A stretch of 64,000 nt of DNA from Myroides odoratimimus (GTDB lineage: Bacteria; Bacteroidota; Bacteroidia; Flavobacteriales; Flavobacteriaceae), in the NCBI RefSeq assembly GCF_030326305.1, contig NZ_JACAKB010000006.1:98284-162283 (forward strand). Direction: 5' to 3'. Under the pieces are notes generated by a model. That model ran no database searches. It had not been told where the DNA came from and worked only from the letters and a program-made list of their open reading frames with translations. This document shows, in pieces, positions 17,721 to 26,983 of this stretch (within the stretch, counting starts at the first letter, position 1; every line of letters begins with the position of its first letter). The position numbers were made by a program, and so were the translations under genes.

Positions 17721-19112
17721 ATGTTTAATACAGAAACTTATAAGAGAAGAAGAGAAGTTCTTCAACAAAATATTCAAGCAAAGGGAATCTTATTGTTTTT
17801 AGGAAATATAGAGAATCCAATCAACTTTGCTGACAATGCTTCACATTTCAGACAGGATAGTACGTTTTTGTACTACTTTGGTATCCAACAACCACACTTA
17901 GCTGCTATCATTGATTTAGATGAGCATAAGACAATCGTATTTGGAGATGAGATGTCTATGGATGCTATTGTATGGATGGGACGTCAAGAGACTTTAAAAG
18001 AAAAATGTGAGAAAGCAGGTGTAGTAGAGACAAGACCTTATGCAGAATTAGCTATTTATTTAGCGACTGCTATGAGCGTGAAAAGAAATATTCACTACCT
18101 ACCTCCTTACCAATCATTCAACAAGATTTTATTAAGTGAGTTACTACATATTTCTATAGTAGACTTTAAACCATCTGTGCCGATGATTCAAGCTATCGTA
18201 GCACAACGAGAAATCAAAGAAGCACAAGAAATAGTACAGATAGAAGAAGCACTAAAAGTATCTAATCAGATGCACTTATTGGCTATGCGTATGGCTAAGC
18301 CTGGAGTGAAGGAGTATGAGATCGTGAGTGCTATTCAAAATGTGGCAGGGAGTCATAACTGTGAGTTAGCTTATAACTCTATTGTGACAATCAACGGAGG
18401 TATTTTACACAATCATTATAAGATGAATACTTTACAGTCGGGTAAGTTATTGTTAAATGACTCTGGTTGTGAGACGCCAATGGGGTACGCATCTGACTTG
18501 ACGCGTACATATCCTGTAGATAAGACTTTCACACCAGAACAACGTGATCTTTACAATGTAGTTCTTAATTCTTTTGAAGGAGCTAAGGCAGAGTTAAAAG
18601 CAGGCGTGAAGTATAAAAATGTACACCTAAAAGCCTGTGAGATATTAGCAGAAGGGTTAATCGACTTAGGATTTATGAAAGGAAATGCACAAGATGCTGT
18701 AGCTAATCATGCGCATACGATGTTCTTCCAGTGTGGATTAGGGCATATGATGGGACTTGATGTACATGATATGGAAGATTTAGGAGAACAGTATGTAGGA
18801 TATACAGCAGAAGACCCTAAGGATACGAAGCAGTTTGGTATTAAATCATTGCGTTTAGGAAAAGAGCTAAAAGCAGGACATGTACTAACTGTAGAGCCAG
18901 GTATTTACTTTATTCCAGAGCTAATCGAGATGTGGGAGGCAGAGAAAAAATATGCAGAGTTTATTAATTATGACAAGGTAAAACAGTTCGCTCACTTTGG
19001 AGGTATCCGTATTGAGGACAACTTCTTGATTAAAGACAATGGTTATCAATATTTAGGGCCAGAGTTAATCAGAACTGTTGCGGAGATAGAAGATTATAAA
19101 TCTAATTACTAA
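17721..19112 (+). CDS. Aminopeptidase P family (M24) metallopeptidase
   Basis: 463 residues from the ATG at 17721 (MFNTETYKRRREVLQQNIQ); a GTG 54 nt upstream is less likely because it would overlap the putative promoter. The N-terminal creatinase-like domain spans about 1-165. The C-terminal pita-bread domain carries the five metal ligands: LLNDSGCE and ASDLTRTYPV (two Asp), GLGHMMGLDVHDM (His), TVEPGIYF (Glu) and GGIRIEDNF (Glu). It should release N-terminal residues from X-Pro peptides using two Mn or similar ions in the cytoplasm. It appears monocistronic and ends at a clear terminator. Confidence 0.93.
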   Translation: MFNTETYKRRREVLQQNIQAKGILLFLGNIENPINFADNASHFRQDSTFLYYFGIQQPHLAAIIDLDEHKTIVFGDEMSMDAIVWMGRQETLKEKCEKAGVVETRPYAELAIYLATAMSVKRNIHYLPPYQSFNKILLSELLHISIVDFKPSVPMIQAIVAQREIKEAQEIVQIEEALKVSNQMHLLAMRMAKPGVKEYEIVSAIQNVAGSHNCELAYNSIVTINGGILHNHYKMNTLQSGKLLLNDSGCETPMGYASDLTRTYPVDKTFTPEQRDLYNVVLNSFEGAKAELKAGVKYKNVHLKACEILAEGLIDLGFMKGNAQDAVANHAHTMFFQCGLGHMMGLDVHDMEDLGEQYVGYTAEDPKDTKQFGIKSLRLGKELKAGHVLTVEPGIYFIPELIEMWEAEKKYAEFINYDKVKQFAHFGGIRIEDNFLIKDNGYQYLGPELIRTVAEIEDYKSNY

Positions 19113-19136
19113 GAAGCTATTTTTATATTTAATATG

Positions 19137-19173
19137 AAGCCGATAAGTACTAATAAACTTATCGGCTTTTTAT
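19137..19173 (+). terminator. Rho-independent terminator
   Basis: AAGCCGATAAGT (19137-19148) pairs perfectly with ACTTATCGGCTT (19157-19168) and is followed by T-rich sequence. Confidence 0.9.
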
Positions 19174-19204
19174 ATAGAAGTATAAATGTTTAATAAGTGT
19201 ACAC

Positions 19205-19675
19205 ATGGGGATGTTAGATAAAACAAATGGCAGTATATTTTTAGAAGAATTTAATTGTAGACTGTATAAGGGAATGCAGTTAGAAGAATTAAAACAAACA
19301 GACTATTACAAGGCTAAATATGATAGCTTTAGAGATGTTAATACAGGATATTTCTGGTATGGTTTTAATCATTTTGATTGGGAAGGGTATCAAGTTCGGA
19401 TTAGTATTTGCTTCTTTGGAGATAGCTTAGAGAGTATGTATATATACACTAGCGATGACAGAGATGCTAAGACTTGGGATGATTGGTCAGAAAAGAAGGA
19501 GATGGAAGTCTTTGAACGCAATAATTCTTTTATGCGTAAACTGTCAGGGGAGAAAGGAAAGAAAAAGAATTCACCTTATCCTCAGTGGAGTATCGCTTTT
19601 GAGTGGGGAACTTTATGGTCTGTATATGATCCTAGAAGTGCAAGTAGTATATCAGGTCTGTCTTATAAAAAGTAG
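19205..19675 (+). CDS. Hypothetical protein
   Basis: 156 residues, soluble, rich in aromatic residues (GYFWYGFNHFDWEGYQVRIS, YPQWSIAFEWGTLWSVYD). There is no signal peptide and no recognised motif. The pattern of alternating aromatic and polar residues suggests a beta-rich small domain. It follows the aminopeptidase terminator and precedes an unrelated hydrolase-like gene by about 100 nt, so it may be transcribed alone. Two starts, ATG at 19205 and ATG at 19211, are equally possible. Confidence 0.6.
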   Translation: MGMLDKTNGSIFLEEFNCRLYKGMQLEELKQTDYYKAKYDSFRDVNTGYFWYGFNHFDWEGYQVRISICFFGDSLESMYIYTSDDRDAKTWDDWSEKKEMEVFERNNSFMRKLSGEKGKKKNSPYPQWSIAFEWGTLWSVYDPRSASSISGLSYKK

Positions 19676-19777
19676 ATTATATTTTCTATAATTAATTGAA
19701 ATAACGATTGGTGATATAATAAATACAAGTAGTAGTTCAAAATAATTATATATTAATAATGTCTGATTTGTGTAATA

Positions 19778-21070
19778 ATGTCAATGGTTATTGCGTTAAT
19801 ACTATGCATACATAGTATTTTAAATCAACCTAATCCTAACGCCATGCATTACTACCAATTACACGATCAACTCAAAAAGCTTTTTAATACAGAAGATGAC
19901 TATATAAAAAGTGAAGAACTAGGTATTGAATTCTTTAAATACGATTTTGAATCTACACAAGCAGCTAATGTACTATGTGGTTCAGATAAATTGTATTGTG
20001 ATGAACATCACGAGAGTTTTGAAGATACTTTTTGTAAGCTGATTACAGATACAGATCACCTATTAGATATTTCTGATTATAGTGTAGAGGAGAATAAGAA
20101 GTTTAAGATTATTGTTTTAAAGACATTAGAGCAAGAGGTTTCAGAAGAGACTATAGTCATGTTTCACGGCTTAAATGAGAAGAAGTGGGATAAGTATCTA
20201 CCTTGGGCATATGAGTTAGCAAAACGTACTAAAAAAGCCCTAGTCTTGTTTCCTATAAGCTTTCACATGGATAGAGCACCTCTTGAATGGTCTGATCGAA
20301 AACTGATGTTTGAGGTGGCTCAGAAGAGAGCGATGCATTGGCAAGAGAATTCAGATACGAGCTATGTCAATGCAGCATTGAGTACACGTATGGAGGCTAA
20401 TCCACAACGTATGTTTTGGTCGGGATTACAGACATATTACGATTTTATACAATGGGAGACTCAACTAAGAGAAGGTAAGTTCCCGAGTCTTTCTAAAACA
20501 GCTTCTATTGATTTGTTTGGATATTCTATAGGCTCGTTTTTATCTATTATTATTCTGATGGCGAATCCTAATGGCATATTGAATAATGCTAAGTTAGTTT
20601 GCTTCTGTGGAGGAATGACTATTGATCGTATGTTCCCAGTATCGAAGTATATTATGGATGGAAAAGCAACTATTATGATGCAAAAAGTCTTTGCTCAATT
20701 ACTGACAACTAAGTTTATAGCAGAACCTCGTCTAAATCACTATCAATCCAAAGAATTACACCCAGGGGAGAGTTGGTTTAAAACAATGCTTCGTTACAAT
20801 CATCACCAAGAAGAAAGAGAAGAACGCTTAAAAGAATTAGAGAATCAAATCTACTCTGTCAACCTTAAAAATGATGAGGTAGCTCCTGCTGTAGAAGCTT
20901 TAAATATGCTAAAAGGACCGTATAGAGATGTGCCTATTGGAGTGGATATTTTAGACTATCCTTTCTCCTATAGTCATATGGTTCCTTTCCCTTTAACAAT
21001 CAAGAATGCAGAAGAAGTGGATACTCATTTTAATCTAACAATGGCTAAAATGGCTAATTTTTATCTGTAG
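19778..21070 (+). CDS. Alpha/beta-hydrolase-like protein (DUF6051-like)
   Basis: 430 residues from 19778. The first 22 residues look atypical, and the ATG at 19844 (MHYYQLHDQLKKLFN) may be the true start, giving 408 residues. Features of an alpha/beta hydrolase are present: the oxyanion-hole-like MFHGLNEK (about 145-152) and the nucleophile elbow GYSIGS (about 249-254) with the candidate Ser. A histidine near the end in SYSHMVPFP could complete a triad. The overall layout resembles DUF6051 proteins of Bacteroidota. Substrate unknown. Confidence 0.75.
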   Translation: MSMVIALILCIHSILNQPNPNAMHYYQLHDQLKKLFNTEDDYIKSEELGIEFFKYDFESTQAANVLCGSDKLYCDEHHESFEDTFCKLITDTDHLLDISDYSVEENKKFKIIVLKTLEQEVSEETIVMFHGLNEKKWDKYLPWAYELAKRTKKALVLFPISFHMDRAPLEWSDRKLMFEVAQKRAMHWQENSDTSYVNAALSTRMEANPQRMFWSGLQTYYDFIQWETQLREGKFPSLSKTASIDLFGYSIGSFLSIIILMANPNGILNNAKLVCFCGGMTIDRMFPVSKYIMDGKATIMMQKVFAQLLTTKFIAEPRLNHYQSKELHPGESWFKTMLRYNHHQEEREERLKELENQIYSVNLKNDEVAPAVEALNMLKGPYRDVPIGVDILDYPFSYSHMVPFPLTIKNAEEVDTHFNLTMAKMANFYL

Positions 21071-21188
21071 TTATTAATAGGTTAAAAGGCTTGCTCTCAT
21101 TGAGTTTGAAAGCTGTTTTAAATAGGCGATATTTGAAAAGTATAAGAAATAAATAAAAATAATTAACCAAGTGTATTAAAATTATATA

Positions 21189-21196
21189 TACATTTG
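21189..21196 (+). promoter_or_regulatory. -7 element of the his operon promoter
   Basis: TACATTTG is an exact match to the Bacteroidota TAnnTTTG element and lies 24 nt upstream of the His leader start. No good TTTG is seen at the expected upstream distance, so the -33 contact may be weak. Confidence 0.6.
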
Positions 21197-21220
21197 ACTT
21201 ATCAAATAAACAAAAAAGAC

Positions 21221-21280
21221 ATGTATCCAAGTCAATTACATCATCATCATCATTCTACTTGTACTCTTACGAGCTGGTAA
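21221..21280 (+). CDS. hisL: His operon leader peptide (19 residues, five consecutive His)
   Basis: A 20-codon frame encodes MYPSQLHHHHHSTCTLTSW and ends at TAA 21278-21280. It contains five CAT codons in a row at 21239-21253 and sits between the his promoter and a terminator, 134 nt upstream of hisG. In known his operons such a run of His codons senses charged tRNA-His by ribosome stalling. The gene is too short for routine annotation. Its stop codon lies inside the 5' arm of the proposed antiterminator. Confidence 0.93.
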   Translation: MYPSQLHHHHHSTCTLTSW

Positions 21281-21318
21281 TGATATGGTGTATTTGAAAC
21301 CAAAATATCTAATTATCC
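21276..21318 (+). promoter_or_regulatory. Proposed antiterminator of the his attenuator
   Basis: GGTAATGATAT (21276-21286) can pair with 21305-21318: five pairs with ATATC, four with ATTA after a 2-nt bulge, and two with CC after a 1-nt bulge. This uses up bases of the terminator 5' arm. A ribosome stalled on the His codons leaves 21276-21286 free, whereas one reaching the stop codon covers it. An alternative smaller hairpin (GATAT/ATATC plus GGT/ACC, 21282-21309) uses overlapping bases. Confidence 0.7.
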
Positions 21319-21347
21319 CGTTTGAGTAAATCAGACGGGATTTTTTG
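21315..21347 (+). terminator. Attenuator terminator upstream of hisG
   Basis: ATCCCGTTTGA (21315-21325) pairs with TCAGACGGGAT (21331-21341), 11 pairs with one G-T wobble, and is followed by a T run. Position and mutual exclusivity with the antiterminator fit transcription attenuation. Confidence 0.88.
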
Positions 21348-21413
21348 TTTTTAAGCGTATTGCTATTTGATACTTCCTATCGGTTTACTCGAACATTTTA
21401 ATCAAAAAATAAT

Positions 21414-22271
21414 ATGAGTAAATTAAAAATTGCAATCCAAAAAAGTGGACGTCTTAGTGAGAAATCCCTAGAATTATTAAAAGAATGTGGCATTAAGTTT
21501 CCCAATGGTGGTGGTAAACTAATTGCCGAAAGTAAGAACTTCCCTATCGAAGTACTGTTCTTGCGTGATGATGATGTAACGAAATATGTAGAACAACAAG
21601 TAGCTGATATCGGTATTGTAGGAGAGAATGTGTACTTAGAGGCTAATCTACCTGTTAAGGTATTAGAATACCTAGGCTTTGGTAGTTGTAGATTGAGTTT
21701 AGCTGTATCTAAAGAAGTTGACTATACTGGTATTACTTACTTTGAAGGCAAAAAGATTGCAACTTCTTATCCCTTTATCCTAGAAAAATACTTAAAACAA
21801 CAAGGCGTGAATGCTTCTATAGAGTTTATCTCAGGAAGTGTGGAAATAGCACCTAGCATAGGGCTAGCTAATGGGGTATGCGATATCGTGAGTAGTGGAT
21901 CTACGCTAATGTCTAATGGACTTAAAGAAGTAGACAAGGTGCTAGACAGCCAAGCAGTCTTAATTAGCAACCAAGCTTTAGGAGAGGAGAAACAAGTCTT
22001 ATTAGACAAACTCTTGTTTAGAATTAAGTCTGTTTTAAATGCTAAGGAACGCAAGTATATTTTATTAAATGCTCCTAATGATAAGTTAGAACAGATCATC
22101 TCTATACTACCAGGGATGAAGAGTCCTACTGTTTTACCCTTAGCAGATGAAGGTTGGAGTAGTCTACACTCTGTTATCCAAGAAGACCAATTCTGGGATA
22201 TCATCGACGAGTTAAAAGCCTTAGGAGCAGAGGGAATTCTAGTAGCTCCGATAGAAAAAATGATTTACTAA
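21414..22271 (+). CDS. hisG: ATP phosphoribosyltransferase (long form)
   Basis: 285 residues, the length of the HisG-L form with a C-terminal regulatory domain, so no HisZ partner is needed. It joins ATP and PRPP to give phosphoribosyl-ATP, the first committed step of histidine synthesis. The N-terminus LKIAIQKSGRLSEKSLELL and the PRPP-binding stretch FISGSVEIAPSIGLANGVCD (about 139-158) are typical; the C-terminal ACT-like part (VLPLADEGWSSLHSVI) mediates histidine feedback in the family. It is the first gene after the attenuator and 11 nt upstream of hisD. Confidence 0.97.
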   Translation: MSKLKIAIQKSGRLSEKSLELLKECGIKFPNGGGKLIAESKNFPIEVLFLRDDDVTKYVEQQVADIGIVGENVYLEANLPVKVLEYLGFGSCRLSLAVSKEVDYTGITYFEGKKIATSYPFILEKYLKQQGVNASIEFISGSVEIAPSIGLANGVCDIVSSGSTLMSNGLKEVDKVLDSQAVLISNQALGEEKQVLLDKLLFRIKSVLNAKERKYILLNAPNDKLEQIISILPGMKSPTVLPLADEGWSSLHSVIQEDQFWDIIDELKALGAEGILVAPIEKMIY

Positions 22272-22282
22272 AATAAGAAGCT

Positions 22283-23572
22283 ATGATAACAGTATATAAA
22301 CCTGCAAGAGAAGAATGGATAGGGTTAACAAAGCGTCCTATTATCACAACAGAAAGTCTAAATGAGAGTATCAGTACAGTACTCAAACAAGTTAAAGAAA
22401 GAGGAGATCAGGCTATTCAGAATTATACTTCATTATTTGATGGAGTACAGTTAACAGACTTCAGAGTAAGTAGACAGGAGATAGAAGAAGCCGCTACTTT
22501 AGTTAATCAGGATATCAAAGATGCTATAGCTATAGCTGCATCGAATATCAGAACGTTTCACCAGTCTCAGTTATCTACAGAAGATAAAGTAGAGACGACA
22601 GAAGGAGTGACTTGCTGGAGAAAGAGTGTAGGAATAGAGAAGGTAGGGCTTTATATACCGGGTGGTACAGCTCCGTTATTCTCCACATTATTAATGTTAA
22701 CTATTCCTGCTCAACTAGCAGGTTGTAAAGAATTAGTATTGTGTACACCGTGTAATAAACAAGGCAAAGTAAATGAGGTAGTTCTTTATGCTGCGCAGTA
22801 CCTAGGTATAGAGACTATCTTTAAGATTGGTGGAGCACAAGCTATTGCTGCCATGGCGTATGGTACAGAGACAGTGCCTCAAGTCTATAAGATATTTGGC
22901 CCTGGTAATCAATATGTAACTAAGGCTAAAGAGTTAGTACAGGCACAAGGCATAGCTATCGATATGCCAGCAGGGCCAAGTGAGGTCTTAGTCGTTGCAG
23001 ATCAAGAGGCTGATGCAGATTATATAGCAGCAGATCTATTATCACAGGCGGAGCACGGAACAGATAGTCAAGTAGTCTTTGTGACCACAACGAAGCAGAA
23101 GATAAGTGAAGTAGCTGAGGCATTGGAGAAACAGCTTGAGGAACTACCTCGAAGAGACTTAGCGAAACAGACGCTTAATAATAGCTTGATGATAGAATTA
23201 TCGACTATAGAAGAATGTATTGCTTTTAGCAATGCTTATGCGCCTGAACACTTAATCTTAAATATAGAGAATGCTGAGAAGTATATAGACTTAGTGATCA
23301 ATGCAGGTTCTGTATTCTTAGGTGCTTATTCTTGTGAGAGTGCTGGTGATTATGCGAGTGGTACGAATCACACCCTACCTACTAATGGCTATGCTAAGAG
23401 CTATAGTGGCGTATCGGTAGACAGCTTTGTAAAGAAGGTTACTTTTCAAAAGTTAACGAAACAAGGACTAAAGAACATAGGTAAAACAATTGAAGTAATG
23501 GCAGAGGCAGAAGAGTTAATCGCTCATAAAAATGCTGTTAGTATTCGCCTTAAAAAACTAAGCAATGAGTAA
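22283..23572 (+). CDS. hisD: Histidinol dehydrogenase
   Basis: 429 residues, normal length. It oxidises L-histidinol to L-histidine in two NAD-dependent steps with a zinc ion. Diagnostic stretches include VGLYIPGGTAPLFSTLLMLT (about 120-139), IFGPGNQYVTKAK, IDMPAGPSEVLVVAD and QAEHGTDSQ; the late segment GSVFLGAYSCESAGDYASG carries conserved catalytic and metal-site residues. It overlaps hisC by 8 nt, which indicates translational coupling inside the operon. Confidence 0.97.
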   Translation: MITVYKPAREEWIGLTKRPIITTESLNESISTVLKQVKERGDQAIQNYTSLFDGVQLTDFRVSRQEIEEAATLVNQDIKDAIAIAASNIRTFHQSQLSTEDKVETTEGVTCWRKSVGIEKVGLYIPGGTAPLFSTLLMLTIPAQLAGCKELVLCTPCNKQGKVNEVVLYAAQYLGIETIFKIGGAQAIAAMAYGTETVPQVYKIFGPGNQYVTKAKELVQAQGIAIDMPAGPSEVLVVADQEADADYIAADLLSQAEHGTDSQVVFVTTTKQKISEVAEALEKQLEELPRRDLAKQTLNNSLMIELSTIEECIAFSNAYAPEHLILNIENAEKYIDLVINAGSVFLGAYSCESAGDYASGTNHTLPTNGYAKSYSGVSVDSFVKKVTFQKLTKQGLKNIGKTIEVMAEAEELIAHKNAVSIRLKKLSNE

Positions 23573-24611
23573 TAATAAAATAAGTATAAACGAATTAGTT
23601 CGCCCTAATATTAAGGTTTTATCCCCTTATACAAGTGCACGGGATGAGTACAAAGGTGATATAGGAATATTCTTAGATGCAAATGAGAATCCGTATGGTA
23701 TAGTGAATCGCTATCCTGATCCATATCAAGTAGAGTTAAAGAAAACCATTAGTCAGATAAAAGGAGGAAACCCAGACCAATTATTTTTAGGTAACGGAAG
23801 TGATGAAGCGATTGATTTAGCCTATCGAATATTCTGTGAACCTAGTAAGGATAAAGCTATCGTATTTACCCCTACTTATGGGATGTATGAAGTATATGCT
23901 AATATTAACGCTGTTGAGTTAATCACACTTCCTCTAGATGATGCATTTGATTTAGAACTAGCAGTAGTAGAACCTTATTTAGAAGACCCTACTGTGAAGC
24001 TGATGTTTATCTGTTCGCCTAATAATCCTACGGGTAATCTATTAGATAGAAACAGTATCACAGCATTATTAACGAGATTTAAAGGGATAGTCATTATAGA
24101 CGAAGCTTATATAGACTTTAGCAATGAGCCTTCTTGGTTAGAGGAGTTAGTGAAGTATAACAATCTTATTGTTCTACAGACTCTTTCTAAGGGATGGGGA
24201 ATGGCAGGACTTCGCATCGGTATGGCATGGATGAGTGAGGAGTTAATCTCTTATTTTAACAAGGTAAAATCTCCTTATAATCTAAGTAGTGTAACACAAG
24301 AAGAAGCTATAAAGCAACTACAAGATACAGAGGGATTTCAACAAAGGATAAAGCTACTTATCGAGGAAAGAGAGAAACTCATCCAAGAGTTGAAGCAACT
24401 TTCTATTGTGAAGAGAGTATGTCCCTCACAGACTAATTATCTATTAGTTGAATTTGGTAATGAGGATAAGGTATATGAAGCCTTGATTAATAAGCAAATT
24501 ATCGTGAGAAATAGAAGTAAGGTCGTAGAGAATACTTTGCGTATTTCGATAGGTACACCAGAGGAAAATAACCAATTAATAACTGCATTAAAAACAATAG
24601 ATCGTGAGTAA
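23565..24611 (+). CDS. hisC: Histidinol-phosphate aminotransferase
   Basis: 348 residues, a fold-type I PLP enzyme that converts imidazole-acetol phosphate and glutamate to histidinol phosphate. Seen motifs: DANENPYG (about 33-40), GNGSDEAIDL, SPNNPTGN, IDEAYIDF and the PLP lysine in LQTLSKGWGMAGLRIG (about 205-220). The start at 23565 lies inside the end of hisD, and the 3' end overlaps hisB by 8 nt. Confidence 0.97.
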   Translation: MSNNKISINELVRPNIKVLSPYTSARDEYKGDIGIFLDANENPYGIVNRYPDPYQVELKKTISQIKGGNPDQLFLGNGSDEAIDLAYRIFCEPSKDKAIVFTPTYGMYEVYANINAVELITLPLDDAFDLELAVVEPYLEDPTVKLMFICSPNNPTGNLLDRNSITALLTRFKGIVIIDEAYIDFSNEPSWLEELVKYNNLIVLQTLSKGWGMAGLRIGMAWMSEELISYFNKVKSPYNLSSVTQEEAIKQLQDTEGFQQRIKLLIEEREKLIQELKQLSIVKRVCPSQTNYLLVEFGNEDKVYEALINKQIIVRNRSKVVENTLRISIGTPEENNQLITALKTIDRE

Positions 24612-25695
24612 GAAAGTATTATTTATTGATAGAGACGGAACTATTATTAAAGAACCTGAAGACTTTCAGATTGATAGTTTTGAGAAGTTGGTATTCTTAC
24701 CTAAGGCTATTTCTAGTTTGTCTAAGATAGCGAGAGAGTTAGATTACACTTTAGTTTTAGTTAGTAATCAAGATGGGCTAGGAACTGCTTCATTTCCAGA
24801 AGATACCTTTTGGCCTGTGCAGAACTTTATATTGGATACACTAGCAGGAGAGGGAGTGACATTTACAGATATTTATGTAGATAACTCTTTTGACTATGAA
24901 AATAAACCTACGCGTAAACCTGGATTAGGAATGTTAGGTAAGTATGTCTATGGAGATTATGATTTAACGAACTCTTATGTCTTAGGCGATAGGTTGACAG
25001 ATATACAGTTAGCAGAGAACTTAGGAAGCAAAGTTATTTATATCAATGAAGTTGCAGATGAGCGTGCCACATTGAGCACAATAGATTGGCAGGAGATCTA
25101 TCAGTTCTTAAAGCAACAACCCCGTATAGGTAAAGAATACAGAAAGACGAATGAGACTACGATTGATATAGAAGTGAATCTAGACAGCGCTAAAGACTGT
25201 GTTATCGAGACAGGTTTAGGATTCTTTGATCATATGTTAGAACAAGTCAATAGACATGGTAATATAGGTTTAAAGATAAAAGTCAAAGGTGACTTACAAG
25301 TAGATGAGCACCACACAATAGAAGATACAGCTATTGCACTAGGTTCTGCGTTTAAGCGTGCCTTAGGCAATAAGAAAGGCATAGAGAGATATGGCTTTTT
25401 ACTACCGATGGATGAGTGTTTAGCTCAGGTAGCTATAGACTTTGGAGGGAGAGCATGGCTGATGTGGGACGCAGAGTTTAAGAGAGAGAAAGTAGGAGAT
25501 ATGCCAACAGAGATGTTCTATCACTTCTTTAAATCTTTTGCTGATGCAGCGAGTTGCAACCTGAATATAAAGGTAGAAGGTGACAATGAGCACCACAAGA
25601 TAGAGTCGATCTTTAAAGCCTTTGCTAAAGCAATAAAGATGGCAGTAAGTAAAACGGAGAACTATAATATACCAAGTACTAAAGGCATACTATGA
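24604..25695 (+). CDS. hisB: Bifunctional histidinol-phosphatase / imidazoleglycerol-phosphate dehydratase
   Basis: 363 residues, beginning at a GTG that overlaps the hisC end. The N-terminal HAD phosphatase domain (about 1-165) opens with FIDRDGTI, the nucleophile and acid-base Asp pair. The C-terminal dehydratase domain (about 175-363) has GLGFFDHMLEQ and DEHHTIEDTAIALG, the manganese-binding histidines. The zinc-loop cysteines seen in E. coli HisB are replaced here by DNSFDYENKPTRKPG; I recall the same in other flavobacterial HisB proteins. It ends in a 4-nt overlap with hisH. Confidence 0.97.
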   Translation: MSKKVLFIDRDGTIIKEPEDFQIDSFEKLVFLPKAISSLSKIARELDYTLVLVSNQDGLGTASFPEDTFWPVQNFILDTLAGEGVTFTDIYVDNSFDYENKPTRKPGLGMLGKYVYGDYDLTNSYVLGDRLTDIQLAENLGSKVIYINEVADERATLSTIDWQEIYQFLKQQPRIGKEYRKTNETTIDIEVNLDSAKDCVIETGLGFFDHMLEQVNRHGNIGLKIKVKGDLQVDEHHTIEDTAIALGSAFKRALGNKKGIERYGFLLPMDECLAQVAIDFGGRAWLMWDAEFKREKVGDMPTEMFYHFFKSFADAASCNLNIKVEGDNEHHKIESIFKAFAKAIKMAVSKTENYNIPSTKGIL

Positions 25696-26273
25696 TCGCA
25701 ATCTTAAAATACAATGCAGGAAATGTACAGTCTGTACAGAATGCTATAGAACGACTAGGGTATCAGACCATAGTCACAGATGATGTAGCGATACTTACCT
25801 CTGCGGATAAAGTGATTTTTCCAGGAGTAGGAGAGGCTTCTTCTGCGATGAGGTATTTAGTAGATAAAGGATTGGATAAGGTTATCGTAAGTTTAAAACA
25901 GCCTATACTAGGGATATGTTTAGGAATGCAATTGTTGTGCAATTCTAGTGAAGAAGGGAATGTAGTAGGATTAGGTGTCTTTGACAATGAAGTAAAGCTT
26001 TTTCCTGCCACAGATATTGTTCCTCATATGGGATGGAATAATTGTGATATGATAGAAGAAGAGACCTTGTTTAAAGGGATTGAAGAGCTAGATGATTTCT
26101 ACTTTGTACACAGTTATTATGCTACTTTATCTAAGGATACTATTGCTGTTAATAATTATATCGTGCCCTTTTCGGCTGCTTTAGCTAAAGGTAATTTTTA
26201 TGCAGTACAGTTTCACCCTGAGAAGTCAGGTAAAGTAGGAGAACTATTATTGAAGAATTTTTTAGAATTATGA
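25692..26273 (+). CDS. hisH: Imidazole glycerol phosphate synthase, glutaminase subunit
   Basis: 193 residues, a class I glutamine amidotransferase that supplies ammonia to HisF. The nucleophile Cys is in GICLGMQLL (about 76-84) and the His-Glu pair in QFHPEKSG (about 176-183). The N-terminal [12 protein letters not shown] is typical of HisH. ATGA overlaps with both hisB upstream and hisA downstream make it a tightly coupled gene. Confidence 0.97.
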   Translation: MIAILKYNAGNVQSVQNAIERLGYQTIVTDDVAILTSADKVIFPGVGEASSAMRYLVDKGLDKVIVSLKQPILGICLGMQLLCNSSEEGNVVGLGVFDNEVKLFPATDIVPHMGWNNCDMIEEETLFKGIEELDDFYFVHSYYATLSKDTIAVNNYIVPFSAALAKGNFYAVQFHPEKSGKVGELLLKNFLEL

Positions 26274-26983
26274 GAATCATACCAGCGATAGATATAATAG
26301 ACGGACAGTGTGTTCGACTATCAAAAGGAGATTATAATACCTCTAAAGTGTATAATACAAGTCCAGTAGAGGTAGCGAAGCAGTTTGAAGATGCAGGAAT
26401 TAAGTATTTACACGTAGTGGATCTAGACGGCGCTAAGTCAAGCCAAATAATGAATGCTAAGGTATTAGAAGAGATAGCTACTCAGACCAATCTACAGATA
26501 GATTTTGGTGGAGGTATTAAGAATGACTCGGATATCATCACTGCCTTTAACAGTGGAGCTAAGCAAGTGACTGTAGGAAGTATAGCGGCGACTAAGCCTG
26601 AGCTATTCTTAACATGGTTAGAGCGATACGGAAGTGAGCAGATTATATTAGGAGCAGACTGTAAACAGCGCAAGATTATGACCCAAGGGTGGTTAGACTC
26701 TGCGGATACAGATGTGCTAGAGTTTATCCAATCGTATGAGCAGAGAGGAGTATCCTATACCATAGTCACTGATATAGAAAAAGATGGAATGCTAAACGGA
26801 CCTGCTATTGAGTTGTATAAAGAGATTATAACGAATACTGAGGTGAAACTGATCGCTAGTGGAGGATTAACTACGGTAGCAGAATTATACAAGCTAAAAG
26901 AGATAGGTTGTGAAGGAGTGATCATCGGAAAAGCGATCTATGAAGGAAGAATAACATTAAAAGAGTTGAGTGAATTATGCTAA
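26270..26983 (+). CDS. hisA: ProFAR isomerase (phosphoribosylformimino-5-aminoimidazole carboxamide ribotide isomerase)
   Basis: 237 residues, a (beta/alpha)8 barrel that performs the Amadori rearrangement of ProFAR to PRFAR. The first catalytic Asp is in [19 protein letters not shown] (about 4-22); the second is in [13 protein letters not shown] (about 163-175). Phosphate-binding loops FGGGI and ASGGL are present. It overlaps hisH by 4 nt and hisF by 7 nt. Confidence 0.97.
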   Translation: MRIIPAIDIIDGQCVRLSKGDYNTSKVYNTSPVEVAKQFEDAGIKYLHVVDLDGAKSSQIMNAKVLEEIATQTNLQIDFGGGIKNDSDIITAFNSGAKQVTVGSIAATKPELFLTWLERYGSEQIILGADCKQRKIMTQGWLDSADTDVLEFIQSYEQRGVSYTIVTDIEKDGMLNGPAIELYKEIITNTEVKLIASGGLTTVAELYKLKEIGCEGVIIGKAIYEGRITLKELSELC

